A DNA stretch of 64,000 nucleotides. It comes from CAVORB01 sp963698495. GTDB lineage: Bacteria; Pseudomonadota; Gammaproteobacteria; Chromatiales; Chromatiaceae. The notes under the pieces are model-generated. The model was not told the origin of the DNA. It did no database searches and was given only the letters and a program-made list of their open reading frames with translations. The stretch spans positions 1-64,000 of the forward strand of contig CAVORB010000018.1 in the NCBI GenBank assembly GCA_963698495.1. Reading direction: 5' to 3'. A program made the position numbers and the translations under genes. Positions 16,200-26,945 of the stretch are shown one piece after another (position 1 is the stretch's first letter; each line of letters opens with the position of its first letter).

Positions 16200-18674
16200 T
16201 CATCGCTCCTCGTGTGGCGCAACGAAGATGCCTAGGCCGCGGGGGCGGCCAGAGCCGGCCGAGCTCGCGAAGCTCTCGGCGATGCCGCGCAGTTCTTGGT
16301 CGCTCGCGGCCGGCGGTGGCTCCCGACCCGGTTGGCCCGGGAAGCTCTCCACCTGCAGCGTCTGGGTGGGAAAGGCAAGCTCCACGTCGAGGCGTTCGGC
16401 GAGACGAAGCACCTCCAGAAACACCCGCTGGCGCTCCACCAGCTCGGCGGCCCAGTCCGGCACCTTGACGAAGAAATACAGCATGACGACCAGACTGTGG
16501 GGGCCGAAATCGTTCAGGGCCACGTGGAAATCATCCTTTCGTGCGGTGGGATTGGCCTGAATGATCCGCTTGATGCCCTCGAGCAGGGCCTCGATGCGCT
16601 CTGGCGGCGTGTCATAGCGGATGCCGAGCTTAGTGTAGACGCGCCGGTAGGTGCGCATGCCCATGTTGTCGACGATCTTGGACACCGCCTGTGAGTTTGG
16701 AATCGACAACACCGAGTCGTAGAAGGTGCGGATGCGGGTGCTGCGAATGCCGATGTGCTCGACTGTGCCCTCTTTGTCCCCGATGATCACCCAATGCCCG
16801 ATGCGGTAGGGACGGTCGGCCAGAATCATCAGCGAGCCGAACACGTCCACCAGGGTCTCCCGGGCTGCCAAGGCGACCGCCAAACCACCAACGCCCAGGC
16901 CGGCCAGCACCGGGACGATGTTGGCACCGAGCGACTGGAACCCCTGAACGACGATGAGAATCGCCAGAAGGAATCCCGCGATGCTGGTGCCGATGCGCCA
17001 CACGGTCGCATCGATACTCTCCTCCTTGATCCGCATCCGCGGTGAAGCGATGACGCTCTCGGCAACGGCCCTCGCGGCGATGAACACCGCCCACGCCATC
17101 ATCAACACCATGACGCCCTTGAGGCTCAACAAGACCCTCGCAAGGACCTCGCCTGTGATGTTGAGATCGTTATCGATGAAGCGCAGAAGCAAAGACGCGA
17201 CAAGCGCGATGCCGGCCGGCGTGAGGACCGTCAGCCATCGGCTCTTCGGTGGTTGTGAGTTCTTCGCAAGTCGTCTGACGCGCCGCGCGATAAGTGCGGT
17301 TAGCGTCACGCCGAGCAACAGGAGGAGGATGAGGCCGATCCATTGCCAGACAGTCTGCCCGGCGTGAGTCGACTTGAGCCACTCGGGTAAGCCGTCGATG
17401 AATTTGCCTAGCGGGTGGGCGCGCGGTATCAAGTATCCTGGACTGGAGACGTAGTCGTCGTAGAAGCCCCTGGAAAGCCCCGGAGACACATAGTCGTACT
17501 CGGTGCCTCCCAAATGTTCGACGCGGTAGGGAAGATCCCGCACCTCCTCGAAATCGTCGCTGATGCGCTCGACGGTCGCGGCGCTGAACAAGAACTGTCC
17601 GGTTCGGTCCCCTTCCGTTATCTCGGCAATCTCGATCTCGGTATTCGGCAGACGCCAGCGCAGCCCTGCTGCTCCCTGGATGAAGAAGCCGAGCACCCCG
17701 TCCCGCGCGGCAGCCACCATCTGGGCATCCGGCACCGAGTCCACCGGAGGGAGCATCAAGCGATCCAGGACCTCTTTGAGCTGCATGGCCTTCTCTTCGC
17801 CGATATCCCGACGCAGCTCTTCAGGCACTTGGCTCAGATCCAATGCGACCGTTGCGCGCTCCAGCAGTTGCGCTGCCATCCGCTCCGCCTCTCGGGCCTC
17901 CTCCGATGACATGGTCGGCGGATCCGCGCCCAACGCGGTGTTTGCCTCGGTGACAAATTCGTATGCCCGATTCATGCTGTCCAGGAAACCCTCGAGGGTA
18001 GCGCGGGGGTTCGAAGTATCGACCGGCTTGAGCCGGTTGCGCATGCTGCGCATGCGCGTGAACTGCGCGCCTTCGAAATCGATTGTGGCGTCGTAAGCCC
18101 AGGGCGAGGTACCAGGCCCGTGGGGCAGATGTCTGGACTTTCGATAGAGCCTGTCGATCTTTGCCACGGTGCCGGCAGCAAACAGGAACTCGCCGGCCCG
18201 CGGACCCTTGTCGATACGCTCGATGCGGATGTCTGTACCCGGAACCGTCCAGTATCGGATGTCCGAGCCGGCGACTTCCTCATCGCCCGGGATCTCTGCT
18301 TCCGGCGGTAGTGCGACACGGGCGAGCACCTCGTGCAGGAACGACGTGCGCTGGGCGCGGACGAACCAGGAGCCACCTTCGGGCGTTGTCGAAAAATCCA
18401 TGGTGTCGATGGCGTGACGGAAGGCCCGATAACCCGCGTCGGTGAACCCGCCCTGATGCCGCTCCTCGGCCACCTTCTCCGCGTTGATCAGGAAGCTCTG
18501 CAAGGTATCGCGCGGGCTCGAGGTGTCGGGGGGACGAATCGGATAGGGGTCAAAAGCCATGTCGGTAGCCGCCGCGGCGACCATGGGCAGGCAGACCATG
18601 TAGAGCAACAGCGCCACGCTCCACTGTCTCCGAGCGGTGCCGAAAATGATCTGTCCAACGGTGATGCTCAACAT
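16200..18674 (-). CDS. MscS-family mechanosensitive channel with duplicated periplasmic domain
   Basis: 824 aa. The ATG at 18674 begins a signal peptide or first TM. Residues about 50-215 and 216-420 are two copies of one periplasmic module: each starts with DTS(S/N)PR.TL..FL and contains a W..P.T.I.I..I..G.R.G.FLF.A.TV..I block. Then come TM helices (about 450-475, 490-510, 530-560, 595-640) and the MscS pore/cytoplasmic domain (VGGLAVALAARETLVDVFGSLMI, then the RIGHWVIIGDKEGTVEHIGIRSTRIRT beta domain). It opens under hypo-osmotic stress to release solutes. It follows an AsmA-like gene on the same strand after 139 nt. Confidence 0.88.
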   Translation of the reverse strand: MLSITVGQIIFGTARRQWSVALLLYMVCLPMVAAAATDMAFDPYPIRPPDTSSPRDTLQSFLINAEKVAEERHQGGFTDAGYRAFRHAIDTMDFSTTPEGGSWFVRAQRTSFLHEVLARVALPPEAEIPGDEEVAGSDIRYWTVPGTDIRIERIDKGPRAGEFLFAAGTVAKIDRLYRKSRHLPHGPGTSPWAYDATIDFEGAQFTRMRSMRNRLKPVDTSNPRATLEGFLDSMNRAYEFVTEANTALGADPPTMSSEEAREAERMAAQLLERATVALDLSQVPEELRRDIGEEKAMQLKEVLDRLMLPPVDSVPDAQMVAAARDGVLGFFIQGAAGLRWRLPNTEIEIAEITEGDRTGQFLFSAATVERISDDFEEVRDLPYRVEHLGGTEYDYVSPGLSRGFYDDYVSSPGYLIPRAHPLGKFIDGLPEWLKSTHAGQTVWQWIGLILLLLLGVTLTALIARRVRRLAKNSQPPKSRWLTVLTPAGIALVASLLLRFIDNDLNITGEVLARVLLSLKGVMVLMMAWAVFIAARAVAESVIASPRMRIKEESIDATVWRIGTSIAGFLLAILIVVQGFQSLGANIVPVLAGLGVGGLAVALAARETLVDVFGSLMILADRPYRIGHWVIIGDKEGTVEHIGIRSTRIRTFYDSVLSIPNSQAVSKIVDNMGMRTYRRVYTKLGIRYDTPPERIEALLEGIKRIIQANPTARKDDFHVALNDFGPHSLVVMLYFFVKVPDWAAELVERQRVFLEVLRLAERLDVELAFPTQTLQVESFPGQPGREPPPAASDQELRGIAESFASSAGSGRPRGLGIFVAPHEER

Positions 18675-18812
18675 TGCTCGAATCCTGCAAAGGGGGCTGC
18701 CAAGGTTGCTGGGATCGCGCGGCTCGCCGTCACACGCGGGGGGACACGAGCCCCTTCCGTCCCGTTGTTGCGAAAAGGGCAAGGGCAGACCACGCACAAG
18801 CGCTCGTGCTCA

Positions 18813-21441
18813 TCAATCCATGCCTGAGACCACAACGCAGGGCTTGTGCCCAGGCAATGGCCGGCCGCCCGCGCCGATGATCGAGCCCAGCAAATGGAAC
18901 GGCAGTCCGATGGTGTCTCCCACCACCTTCGCGGCGACGGCGCCGTCGGCCAGCTTGACCTTCGGTCTGGACAGCGGGCCGCTGACATCGACGTGTCCGA
19001 CCTTGCCGATCAGCTGGTTCTGCTTGGGTCGCGGCGTAAATACGAAGTCCATGGTTTCCTTGCGCAGATTGAGCGTCCCTCCGCCGGCGGCCTGCACCTT
19101 GTCCGTCTCGAACACCAGCTGCCGGGCGGTTCCTATCCCATCGTTGAAGTCGAATCGGGCCACGAAGCAAAGCAGAGGTGCGCCGCCGTCGGCCGTGCGA
19201 GTGAACATCCATTCGACGATGTGCTGCCCGGCCAGATTGATCGTCCTGTCGGCGAGACTGCCGCCCCGGATGGAACCCGAAGCCTGCCCGCTCATGGAGG
19301 CCAGCAGGGCATGCAGATCCGCTCCCTTCGCCCTAACCGCGAGATCGAGGTCGAGTGGACCCGAGGCCGCAGGCGCTATGTCGAGTCGCCTGAACAGCCG
19401 GTCGAGGCTGAGCCGGCGCACGGCCGCCCCGAGCTTGAGTGCCGGCGGCGCGTGGGAGAAATCCACGCGGACGTCGCCCTTGATGTGTCCGCCCAGATAC
19501 GCGAGGTCGACCGGCGAGACCCGCAGGCGGGACTTCGCGTAGACGAGGTGCGCTTTCAGGCCGCCGGTCTTCTGCTGGCCTCCCTCGACCGCGTCTGCCG
19601 AGAGTTCGAGTGACAGCCTTGTTTCTTTTTTTACGTCCTCTCGAAGCTTGACCGCATCGATCTCGGGGCCGGAAAACAATTCCGCAACCTCGCGGGCGGC
19701 GATCAGATCGTCGAGGTGCAGGTCCTTCGCGTGAATGCTGCCCGGTAATCTCGGGCTTACGCTTAGGCGCGGCGATTCGCAACCGGCCATGCAGATCTGT
19801 CTTGCCGACCTGCGCCGCGCCGCGCGCCGTCGCTGCATTGCTATCGACGCCGATTGAGCCGTCGAAGGAGACCTGGATACCGGCCGGGGCCTTGCGCCCG
19901 ATGGCCGAAGACAGACCGGCCAGATCGGGTACGTTGAATATCACGCCAACCTGGTTGTCGCTTCTGCCGCTCTCCGCGAGGCGCAGGGAGAGCGACATCA
20001 GGTCCGTTCCCGTAAGCTTCGCATTGAGCTTCTCGAGCCGCAGCTGTCCGGAGGCATCCGACATCGCCAGCTTGCCTCTCAAGGTGCCGACGCCGGTCGC
20101 TTCCTGCTGCCCCGTAAGCAAGGCCCCCATTCCCAACCGGAAGCTTCCCGCGAGCGAGAAATCCTCAAGCGCAAGGGCGTCGTTCAGGCTGCCCGTCAGG
20201 TCGAGAATCGGGTCCTTCGGATCGCCCTGCACCAGCCGGATGTCTTCGAGCCGAAGGCGCCCCCGCTCGTCCCGCGCAATTTGGCCGATCCGAATAGGGC
20301 CCAGGTTCTCCAGCTCGACCGACGCGAGGCCCGTCTCAACGATAACGTCGTCGATTTCGAAACCGTTTTCCTTGCTCGAGACGCGGCCTTTTATGGAGCG
20401 CGGTGCCAAGTCGAAACGTGACTTGCCCTTCGCTTCGGCGGGCGGGACGAGAGTCGCCAGGAAGCTCAGCTGGACCCCGTTGAGCGCCCATAGATCCTCC
20501 ACCTCGCCGTCCACCTCGTACACCTCGCCTTCGGCGCTCTCGACCCGCAGCTTCGCCGACCCGATCGCAAGCTTGGCGAGCGCGCCGTCGAGCGCGAATT
20601 CCAGCGTCCCGGTTCCCTCGACGGCCCGTGCGAGTTTCAGCACCTCCTGAACGTCGCCGAGTGATGGCGACCCGACGTCGAGCCGGGCGGCGAGTGCCAG
20701 TCCATCAACGTCCTGTGCCAGCCGGCCATCCAGACCGGCCTCGATTCCCTGGAAGGCGAGCTTCAGCGACATGGCGTCTTCGCGCACCGCGCCACGGGTC
20801 GAGGAGAGGTTGGGGAGCTTCCCGGAAAGGGTGAACGCGTGTCCGTTCAGGCTCCCTGTTGCCTCGATTGAAACCACGCCGGTTTGATCGGTCTCGCGCG
20901 AGGAGAGGGTGTCGAAGACCAGAGATCCGTTCCAGCCCGCCGGGTCGTTGATACGCAGGATTCGGAGGTCCTCGAGATCCAGGCTGCGGATCAGCGGTGA
21001 CGACAGAAATCCCTCCACCGCGCGGGAGAATTGCTCGCCGAGCGTTTCCTTTGAAGGCTCGGTCGCGGCGGCGTCGATGACCAGGCGGATACCCGCGAAG
21101 TCCAGGGCGGTGAGCTCCAAACGCCCCCGCAGGGCGGCGTCCGTCGAAAAGGAAAGGCGCACCACGCCGACCGGCGCAGACGCTCCCGCCGCGGCCGCGG
21201 CCGCGGCCGCGACCGGGGCGACGCCTTGCATGGCAACGTCGATCGTCGGTCCGCAGGTCACATCGACGGCCCCGCTTACGACGACGGCCTCGCCGAGATA
21301 GGACGACAGCAGGTTTGCCGCAATGCGGCCGCGTACGTCCGCGAGCTGCGGAGCCTGGAGGACAGCGAATGCGCCTCCGATGAGGATGATCACCAGCACG
21401 GCAACCACGGCCAGCAGACGCCCGGTGGTCCTCCAGATCAT
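18813..21441 (-). pseudogene. AsmA-family protein, frameshifted
   Basis: The ATG at 21441 (GGAG 9 nt upstream) starts a TM anchor (GRLLAVVAVLVIILIGGAFAVL) and a large periplasmic AsmA-like beta-groove protein. After about 570 codons the frame breaks near 19745: the peptide reads KPEITG in one frame and GSIHAKDLHLDD in the next, consistent with one extra G in a GGG run. The downstream frame encodes the AsmA C-terminal domain (LVYAKSRLRVSPVDLAYLGG, GSLADRTINLAGQHIVEW) down to 18813. Joined, it would be about 875 aa. AsmA relatives move or organise envelope lipids. The single homopolymer-associated shift could be a sequencing error in a live gene. Confidence 0.8.
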
Positions 21442-21622
21442 GCGCCGGTCTCCGGGATGCGGCCGCGCAGGTTCGCACGCACGCCGTGGCGGCGACACGC
21501 GCGCAGATGCTGAACCCCGGACTGGTATTGGGAGCCATTCGTGCCGCCGATCCAGACACGCCAACCGGCATCGCCGCCGGACGATACGGTGCAAGTCGCT
21601 GGCGCGGCGGCTGGCAGGATCG

Positions 21623-22940
21623 TCATCCGGGGAAACGCCAGCTCACGGGTCCGAGGCGCACCAGATCGCGGCCGGGCTCACCGGGTGCCGTCCCGTTGCG
21701 GATCAGCTCGATCAGGTCCGCGCTGACCCTCGGGTTGCTTTGGAAGTAGGAGTGGCCAAAGAAGTCGGTGCGTTTTCCCTCGTAGACGATGAGATCGATA
21801 TTCCCCCCCTTGGCGAAGACCTCTCGATAACCTTCTGAAATATCTTCCGGGCGCAATTGGCCCACCCGAGCCTTGCTGCCGAAGAGAAACCGCGACAGCC
21901 CCAAGCGCGCGATCCTGCGGGGAAGCATAAATCGCAAAGCGCCCGTTCAAGAACCGGGGCAGGTACCCGTGACGCCAGCGGTTGGTCATGCCGGGGTCGG
22001 AGGCGAAGATCACCAGCTGTTGCGAGGCCACCTCCGCATCCACATCGGGCGACAGCAGGATCAGGTTTTCCAGCTTCATCGCGTCAGCGGGCTCCACGCC
22101 CGCCGCAATCGCTTCGATTGCCAGCTCGCGCACGGCCAACAGGACCACGGCCGCACCGCGACTGTGCGCGAGCAGCTGAATATGCTCGACATCCGGTACC
22201 TGGGCCAGGGTGCGCAGCACCTTCTTCAGATGACCGACCGAGTAGAGCGCCGACTCCGTTGTCTTCTCGTACGAAAACAGCGGGTTCCCCTTCGCGGATG
22301 CCGGCCAGGTGAAGAAGGCGCAGACGTCAGACCTGCCGAGGAAGTGGCACAGGTCCGCCGCGGTGTACGCGGCCGTTGCAAAGGTCTCGTTGAAGCCGTG
22401 CACGAACAGCATGACCTCACCCGTCGGTGCGGTCTCGAGACGCCTTTCGACCTCCTGCCGCAGCCGTTCCTCGCTGCGCTGATGCTGCTCCAGCACCCCC
22501 GGGTCGCGCCGCAATCGCCCCGACGCCGTGCGCACGATCGGGTAGGGCTCGGCGGGGTAGCGTCCGATCTCCGCCACGCGCCCGAGCTCCAGCCCGACCT
22601 CGACGGACCGAGGGCGGGTCAGACTCTCTCGCACCAGCTCGGGCCAAGGCATCCTGGGTTTCAGCTCGACAACTGCCGAGCCGAAACTGATGTCGTTGGC
22701 GCGGTCCTCGCCATAGGGTGAGAGCGTATCGGCAGAAGTGGCCGCTACCCGGTCCGTGATGTAGAGCAGATCGATCGAGGAGCGGCGCCGTTCGTCGGGT
22801 ACCTGCTCGAAGACCGCGTGCTTGACGGAGGACTGATAGGGCAACGGGGTCGGCATCAGCTTCTTGCCAGTGCCGGAACAGCCACCGAGGACGACGCCCG
22901 CCAACAGCAGAACTACACCATACGGTTTGCATGTCAGCAT
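21623..22940 (-). pseudogene. Lipoprotein alpha/beta hydrolase (DUF900), frameshifted
   Basis: The 5' part has a lipobox (LAGVVLGGC), then SSIDLLYITDR, and the hydrolase core with VMLFVHGFNETF and LLAHSRGAAVVL (nucleophile elbow S in HSRG), all typical of DUF900 esterase/lipase-like proteins. Near 21895, beside a GGGG run, the frame changes: RLGLSRFLFGSKARVG through NIDLIVYEGKRTDFFGHSYF (with the likely catalytic His of GHSYF) lies in the other frame and stops at 21623. The two pieces together make the usual full length of about 440 aa. It lies 181 nt upstream of the AsmA gene on the same strand, and both carry one shift next to a G run. Confidence 0.8.
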
Positions 22941-22994
22941 CTGCGATGCCTCCTACAGAGCCGCGAACCGGCCCACATCAAGAACTTCATGCTT

Positions 22995-24722
22995 CTAAGG
23001 CTTCGGTTCCTCCGGCACAACTTCCGCGTACGCATTGCGAATCAACGCATAGTCATCCTGCCGGAAGTCTCGAACCAAGTCGTCGACCTCGTCCTCGGAT
23101 CGGCCGAGATCCTTCAATAGCATGCTCCCGCGAGCTAGGGCGCTCTCGATGTAGCCGGTGCCGGCGTGCTTGATGCCCTTGGCGACCAGCTCTGCCTGAT
23201 CCGCGAGCGTTTGCACCCGCACATAGACGTTCAACTCCGGGTACAGGCGGTGCAGCGTGACGGCCAGGGCCTTGGCATGCTCGGTATCCCGAGAGGTGAC
23301 GTAGACCGCGGCAGCTCGGCCGAGACCCGCGGACTGTTGCGCCGTTGGGCTGCTCATGTCGCCGAAGTACACGGCACGGCCCGCCGCCCTTGCCTGGCGG
23401 ACGATGCCGATATCCCGCTCCACGGCAAAATGCGGGACGTCGGCCTTCTGCAACATCAGGCCGAGCAGCTGACCCACCTCGTCATAGCCGATGATGACCA
23501 CGTGCCTGTCCAGATCTGGCGGCCCGGATGCGTCGTCCCCCGCGGGTGGCGCTTGATGTCGTTCGGCGAGCCGCGCGCCTGCCTTCACCATCAACGGGGT
23601 CAGGATCATGCTGACGGCCACCACCAGCATCGCCAGGGTGTGTCCGTCGCCGCTCACCAAGCCGGCGACCGCGGCGGCTCCGAGCAGCACGAACGCGAAC
23701 TCGCCGACCTGCGAGAGATAGAACCCGGTGCGGATGGCCGCCGCGCGACCCAGGCCAAAGGCGAGCACAAGCCCGATCAACACGGCCGCCTTGATAGCCA
23801 GCACCACGGGCACGTGCACCAGCAACGCTGCCCAGTCCTGCACCAACGCGCCGACATCGATCGACATGCCCACGGCAATGAAGAACAGTCCCATCAGGGT
23901 CGACTTGAATGGTGTGACGATGGCTTCGATCTGATACCGGAAATCCGAGGCAGAGAGCAGCATCCCGAGGAGGAAGGCGCCCAGCGTCATGGAAATGCCG
24001 ACCTGATCCACCGCCCAGGCCGCGGTGATGACGGCCAGGAACAGGACGACCGCGAAGGCGTCCATCTGCCGCTGCTTCGCGCAGTAACCCAGCGCGGCCG
24101 GCAGGAGATACCGCCCGACGAGCAGGATTCCCGCGATTACCGCCAACACCAACGCGGCGCTCTCCCATAGGGGCTTGGCATCGCCCTGCGCCTGGGTGTG
24201 GGCGAGGATCGGCACGAGCGCCATGACGGGGACGATCCACAGGTCCTGCGCCATCAGCACCGCGAAGGTCGTGCGCCCGTGCTCGGTCGCCAGCTCGCCG
24301 CGCTCTCCCAGCGTCGCCATGACGATGGCCGTGGACGACATGCCGAAGGCCAAGCCGACGATGGTTGCCGTCTCCCAAGGCACCTGCATGAACAGGATAA
24401 GGTAGCCGGCCAACAGCGCCGCGGTCAGCAGCATCTGCGCCGAGCCCAGGCCGAAAATGAGGCGGCGCATGGACCAGACCTTCTCCGGGCGCATCTCCAG
24501 ACCGACGGTGAACAGGAACAGCATCACGCCGAGCTCGGCGACGCTCTGCAGCTCCTCGACCGCGTGGACGGGAACGGGACCGGGCGTGTGCGGGCCGATC
24601 AGAACGCCGGCGACGATGAAGCCCAGGATGGACCCGAATCCCAGCCGCTCGAATAGGATGACGCAGACGGCCGTTGCCGCCAGAAAGGCGACGACCGCCA
24701 GGAGAATCGCTGGAATGTCCAT
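22995..24722 (-). CDS. CPA2 cation:proton antiporter (KefB/KefC-type) with TrkA-N domain
   Basis: 575 aa. The ATG at 24722 begins the membrane domain directly (MDIPAILLAVVAFLAATAV), with about 12 TM segments and the GPHTPG and FTVGLEMRPEK motifs of the CPA2/Kef group. A cytoplasmic RCK/TrkA-N Rossmann domain begins at about residue 405 (HVVIIGYDEVGQLL) and ends the protein. It should exchange K+ or Na+ for protons under nucleotide control. The 54-nt gap to the downstream hydrolase gene on the same strand is small, but the operon link is not proven. Confidence 0.88.
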   Translation of the reverse strand: MDIPAILLAVVAFLAATAVCVILFERLGFGSILGFIVAGVLIGPHTPGPVPVHAVEELQSVAELGVMLFLFTVGLEMRPEKVWSMRRLIFGLGSAQMLLTAALLAGYLILFMQVPWETATIVGLAFGMSSTAIVMATLGERGELATEHGRTTFAVLMAQDLWIVPVMALVPILAHTQAQGDAKPLWESAALVLAVIAGILLVGRYLLPAALGYCAKQRQMDAFAVVLFLAVITAAWAVDQVGISMTLGAFLLGMLLSASDFRYQIEAIVTPFKSTLMGLFFIAVGMSIDVGALVQDWAALLVHVPVVLAIKAAVLIGLVLAFGLGRAAAIRTGFYLSQVGEFAFVLLGAAAVAGLVSGDGHTLAMLVVAVSMILTPLMVKAGARLAERHQAPPAGDDASGPPDLDRHVVIIGYDEVGQLLGLMLQKADVPHFAVERDIGIVRQARAAGRAVYFGDMSSPTAQQSAGLGRAAAVYVTSRDTEHAKALAVTLHRLYPELNVYVRVQTLADQAELVAKGIKHAGTGYIESALARGSMLLKDLGRSEDEVDDLVRDFRQDDYALIRNAYAEVVPEEPKP

Positions 24723-24838
24723 GACTGGGGCCTCAGGTCGGAGCGCGACCGTTCTTCCGTTTCGGCGCGCCGAACCCTTGGCTCGCCGGAGGCAGATCTT
24801 TGGAGTCGCCCGACATGGACGGGCGCGGATGAAATGCG

Positions 24839-25384
24839 TCAATCATGCGGAACACGATCGTGTCGCGCGCCAACGAGGGCGAAGACGATGACGCAAGGCT
24901 CATCGAACGGATTGCGCCACGCATGCCGCGTACCGTTCTGGATCAGGGTGTCTCCCGGACCGAGCTCTTTGGTGACGCCATCGTCGAGCTCGAGCAAGCA
25001 GCGTCCGGAAACGATGTATTCGTAGTCAACCGTTGCCGTGGTATGCATGCCCGGGTGATCGGGCTCGAGGGAGTTAGCGAGCCCCGGCAGCTTCTCGTGC
25101 AGCTCGCTGATGACGGTTGCCATGTCCGCTTCCTCCGGCGTCGAGGCCGTACCGGGCGCAAGCGTAAACACCCCGAATCGAAAGCCGCCGAGCGGTGGAA
25201 AGTAATTCGGGTTGGCGGGCTTCGACCCATCGTCCGGGAATCGGCAGGGTTGATCCGCTCCCCACAAACGATAGAACTCGGTCCCCGGCAGGTGTGTGAG
25301 AGTGAGCGGTTCGATGTCCGCATCACTCGCGAAGACGGCTCTTCCTTTGGCATCATGGCCAGTGACGACACGTCTTATCCCCAT
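24839..25384 (-). CDS. Cupin-domain protein
   Basis: 181 aa. The C-terminal half is a cupin barrel: motif 1 is HTTATVDYEYIVSGRCLLELD, and motif 2 is LGPGDTLIQNGTRHAWRNP; HTT, E and the H of RHAW can serve as metal ligands. The N-terminal half (FYRLWGADQPCRFPDDG) resembles other small cupins annotated near aromatic or terpenoid degradation. Enzymatic role not assigned. It lies 117 nt upstream of the antiporter, same strand. Confidence 0.8.
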   Translation of the reverse strand: MGIRRVVTGHDAKGRAVFASDADIEPLTLTHLPGTEFYRLWGADQPCRFPDDGSKPANPNYFPPLGGFRFGVFTLAPGTASTPEEADMATVISELHEKLPGLANSLEPDHPGMHTTATVDYEYIVSGRCLLELDDGVTKELGPGDTLIQNGTRHAWRNPFDEPCVIVFALVGARHDRVPHD

Positions 25385-25573
25385 GATTCCCCCTCAATTG
25401 ACCACTTCGCTTTTCCCGCAGCGATACGCGTGGCTGAGGGAATTTGGAATGACCCGGCGTTTACCGCAGGGCATGATGCGTGACCGTTTTGCGGTGTAAG
25501 CACACAACTTACATAGGCCACTGCAAGCAGCCCGCGCTGCACATGCCGGGGCTAGTTGATCGATTACAACGCA

Positions 25574-26110
25574 TCACGGGCGCTTTTCGATCACCTTGCC
25601 CTGGGTGACAAATGACAGGCCTTGTGTCCCTGTCCCGCCACTCATTATTGCTTGGACGATGGGGGTCACGACCTTTTCGTCCGCCTGCCACTCGACAACA
25701 AAATTCGCACCCACACCGCCCCGATCTTCCCCGATATCGACGACAAAATTGGCCGACGCATAGGGTCCGAGGGAGCGCGGATCGTCGATGTAGTCTTTGA
25801 GTTGGGTGCCGGAATGGTCGTAGTAGCGGACGCTGGTTAACTGGATCGACGTCGAAGGGTCGACATTGTGGACGGCCAGAGTCGACGACAGCGGTTGTCG
25901 CGCCGCCATCTTTCCCTGATAAATGTGAGAGTAGACCGGAACGTAGACCACCTCGCCGATCGGCGCGTCACGCGGACGCTCTTTCTCCTCAACCGCATCT
26001 TGCGCCGCGACTTCATGGGGTAATGCGCCGAGCAGGGTCGTCGCAGCGACGCTAATCACCACGCATGCCGACCGTATGGCGCGTACGAGGGTTGAAGTGC
26101 GTATCGTCAT
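25574..26110 (-). CDS. DUF3124 exported protein (intact copy)
   Basis: 178 aa. Residues 1-36 are a signal peptide (cleavage after EVAAQ or VAA). The DUF3124 domain follows: VVYVPVYSHIYQGKMAARQPL, LAVHNVDPSTSIQLTSVRYYDHSG, GANFVVEWQADEKV. It is very similar to a second copy at 29556-30092 on the other strand, so the pair are recent paralogs. Function is unknown; the domain is found in periplasmic or secreted proteins of diverse bacteria. Confidence 0.85.
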   Translation of the reverse strand: MTIRTSTLVRAIRSACVVISVAATTLLGALPHEVAAQDAVEEKERPRDAPIGEVVYVPVYSHIYQGKMAARQPLSSTLAVHNVDPSTSIQLTSVRYYDHSGTQLKDYIDDPRSLGPYASANFVVDIGEDRGGVGANFVVEWQADEKVVTPIVQAIMSGGTGTQGLSFVTQGKVIEKRP

Positions 26111-26346
26111 GGGCTGCTGATCCTGTAAATTGTGTTTTAAAATCAATGAAGTGAGTCGTGCTCCGGGCGGCCATTCCCGCCAGGCGGTGAAGGAGCCGGG
26201 GGCTCGGTGCGGTTCACATTCATCGGCGCTCTGGCGATACGTCCCGATAACACGGAGCCCGCGCTGCCGCGCCGTCAGCCACAAACGATCGCAACACCCG
26301 AGTTTCAACATCAACTCGACCGCATTGTCGGTCTCGCCGAGGTGCA

Positions 26347-26945
26347 TCAGTCTGGCGTCGCCGAATCGGAATCTTCACCTCCCGCCGATGCCCGGCGTTG
26401 CTCGAACGCGCGCATCGCCGCCTTCAGGGTCGGGTAGACGCGATCGGCGGTCAGCGCGCGGCGTGCGTCGACCCAGTTGCCCTGAAAGCGCCGACCCAGG
26501 CTGCGCTTGATGTTCGCGCTCGCGAGGACGATGCCGCGGGCGGCCAGTTCCTCTCTCAGTCGATCGACGGCATCGATGGCCGTGCTGTCGACGACGTTGA
26601 TGGACCCGGCATCGAGCACGACCCATTCCACGGGCGTCTTCGCCGCGGCGATCAGCGCCAGCACCCGCTCGCGGAAGTAGTCCACGTTGTAGAACACCAG
26701 GCTGGCCTCGAAGCGATACAGCAGCAGCCCGGGGACGGTCTTCGCCTCCGGGTAGTCGTCGACGTCGTGAAAGCCCTTCAGCCCCGGAACGCGGCCCAGC
26801 AGGGCATCCACCGGCCGCGAGCTCAGCGCGAGCAGCTGCAACAGACTCAAGATCACGGCCAGCAGGACGCCGGGCAAGGCACCAAGCACCAGCACACCGA
26901 GGGTGGTGCCGACGGAGAAGGCCAGCTCGACGCGGCTGATGGCAG
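26347..26945 (-). pseudogene. SulP transporter, C-terminal fragment (last TM + STAS)
   Basis: Reading the minus strand from about 26945, the frame opens at ISRVELAFSVGTTLGVLVLGALPGVLLAVILSLLQ (the end of a SulP membrane domain), then a complete STAS domain (VEWVVLDAGSINVVDSTAIDAV). The first roughly 400 residues of a SulP anion transporter are absent, and the upstream sequence is an unrelated amidohydrolase in another frame, so a deletion or recombination joined the two. An internal ATG at 26895 could give a 182-aa STAS protein, but it would lack transport function. Confidence 0.8.
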
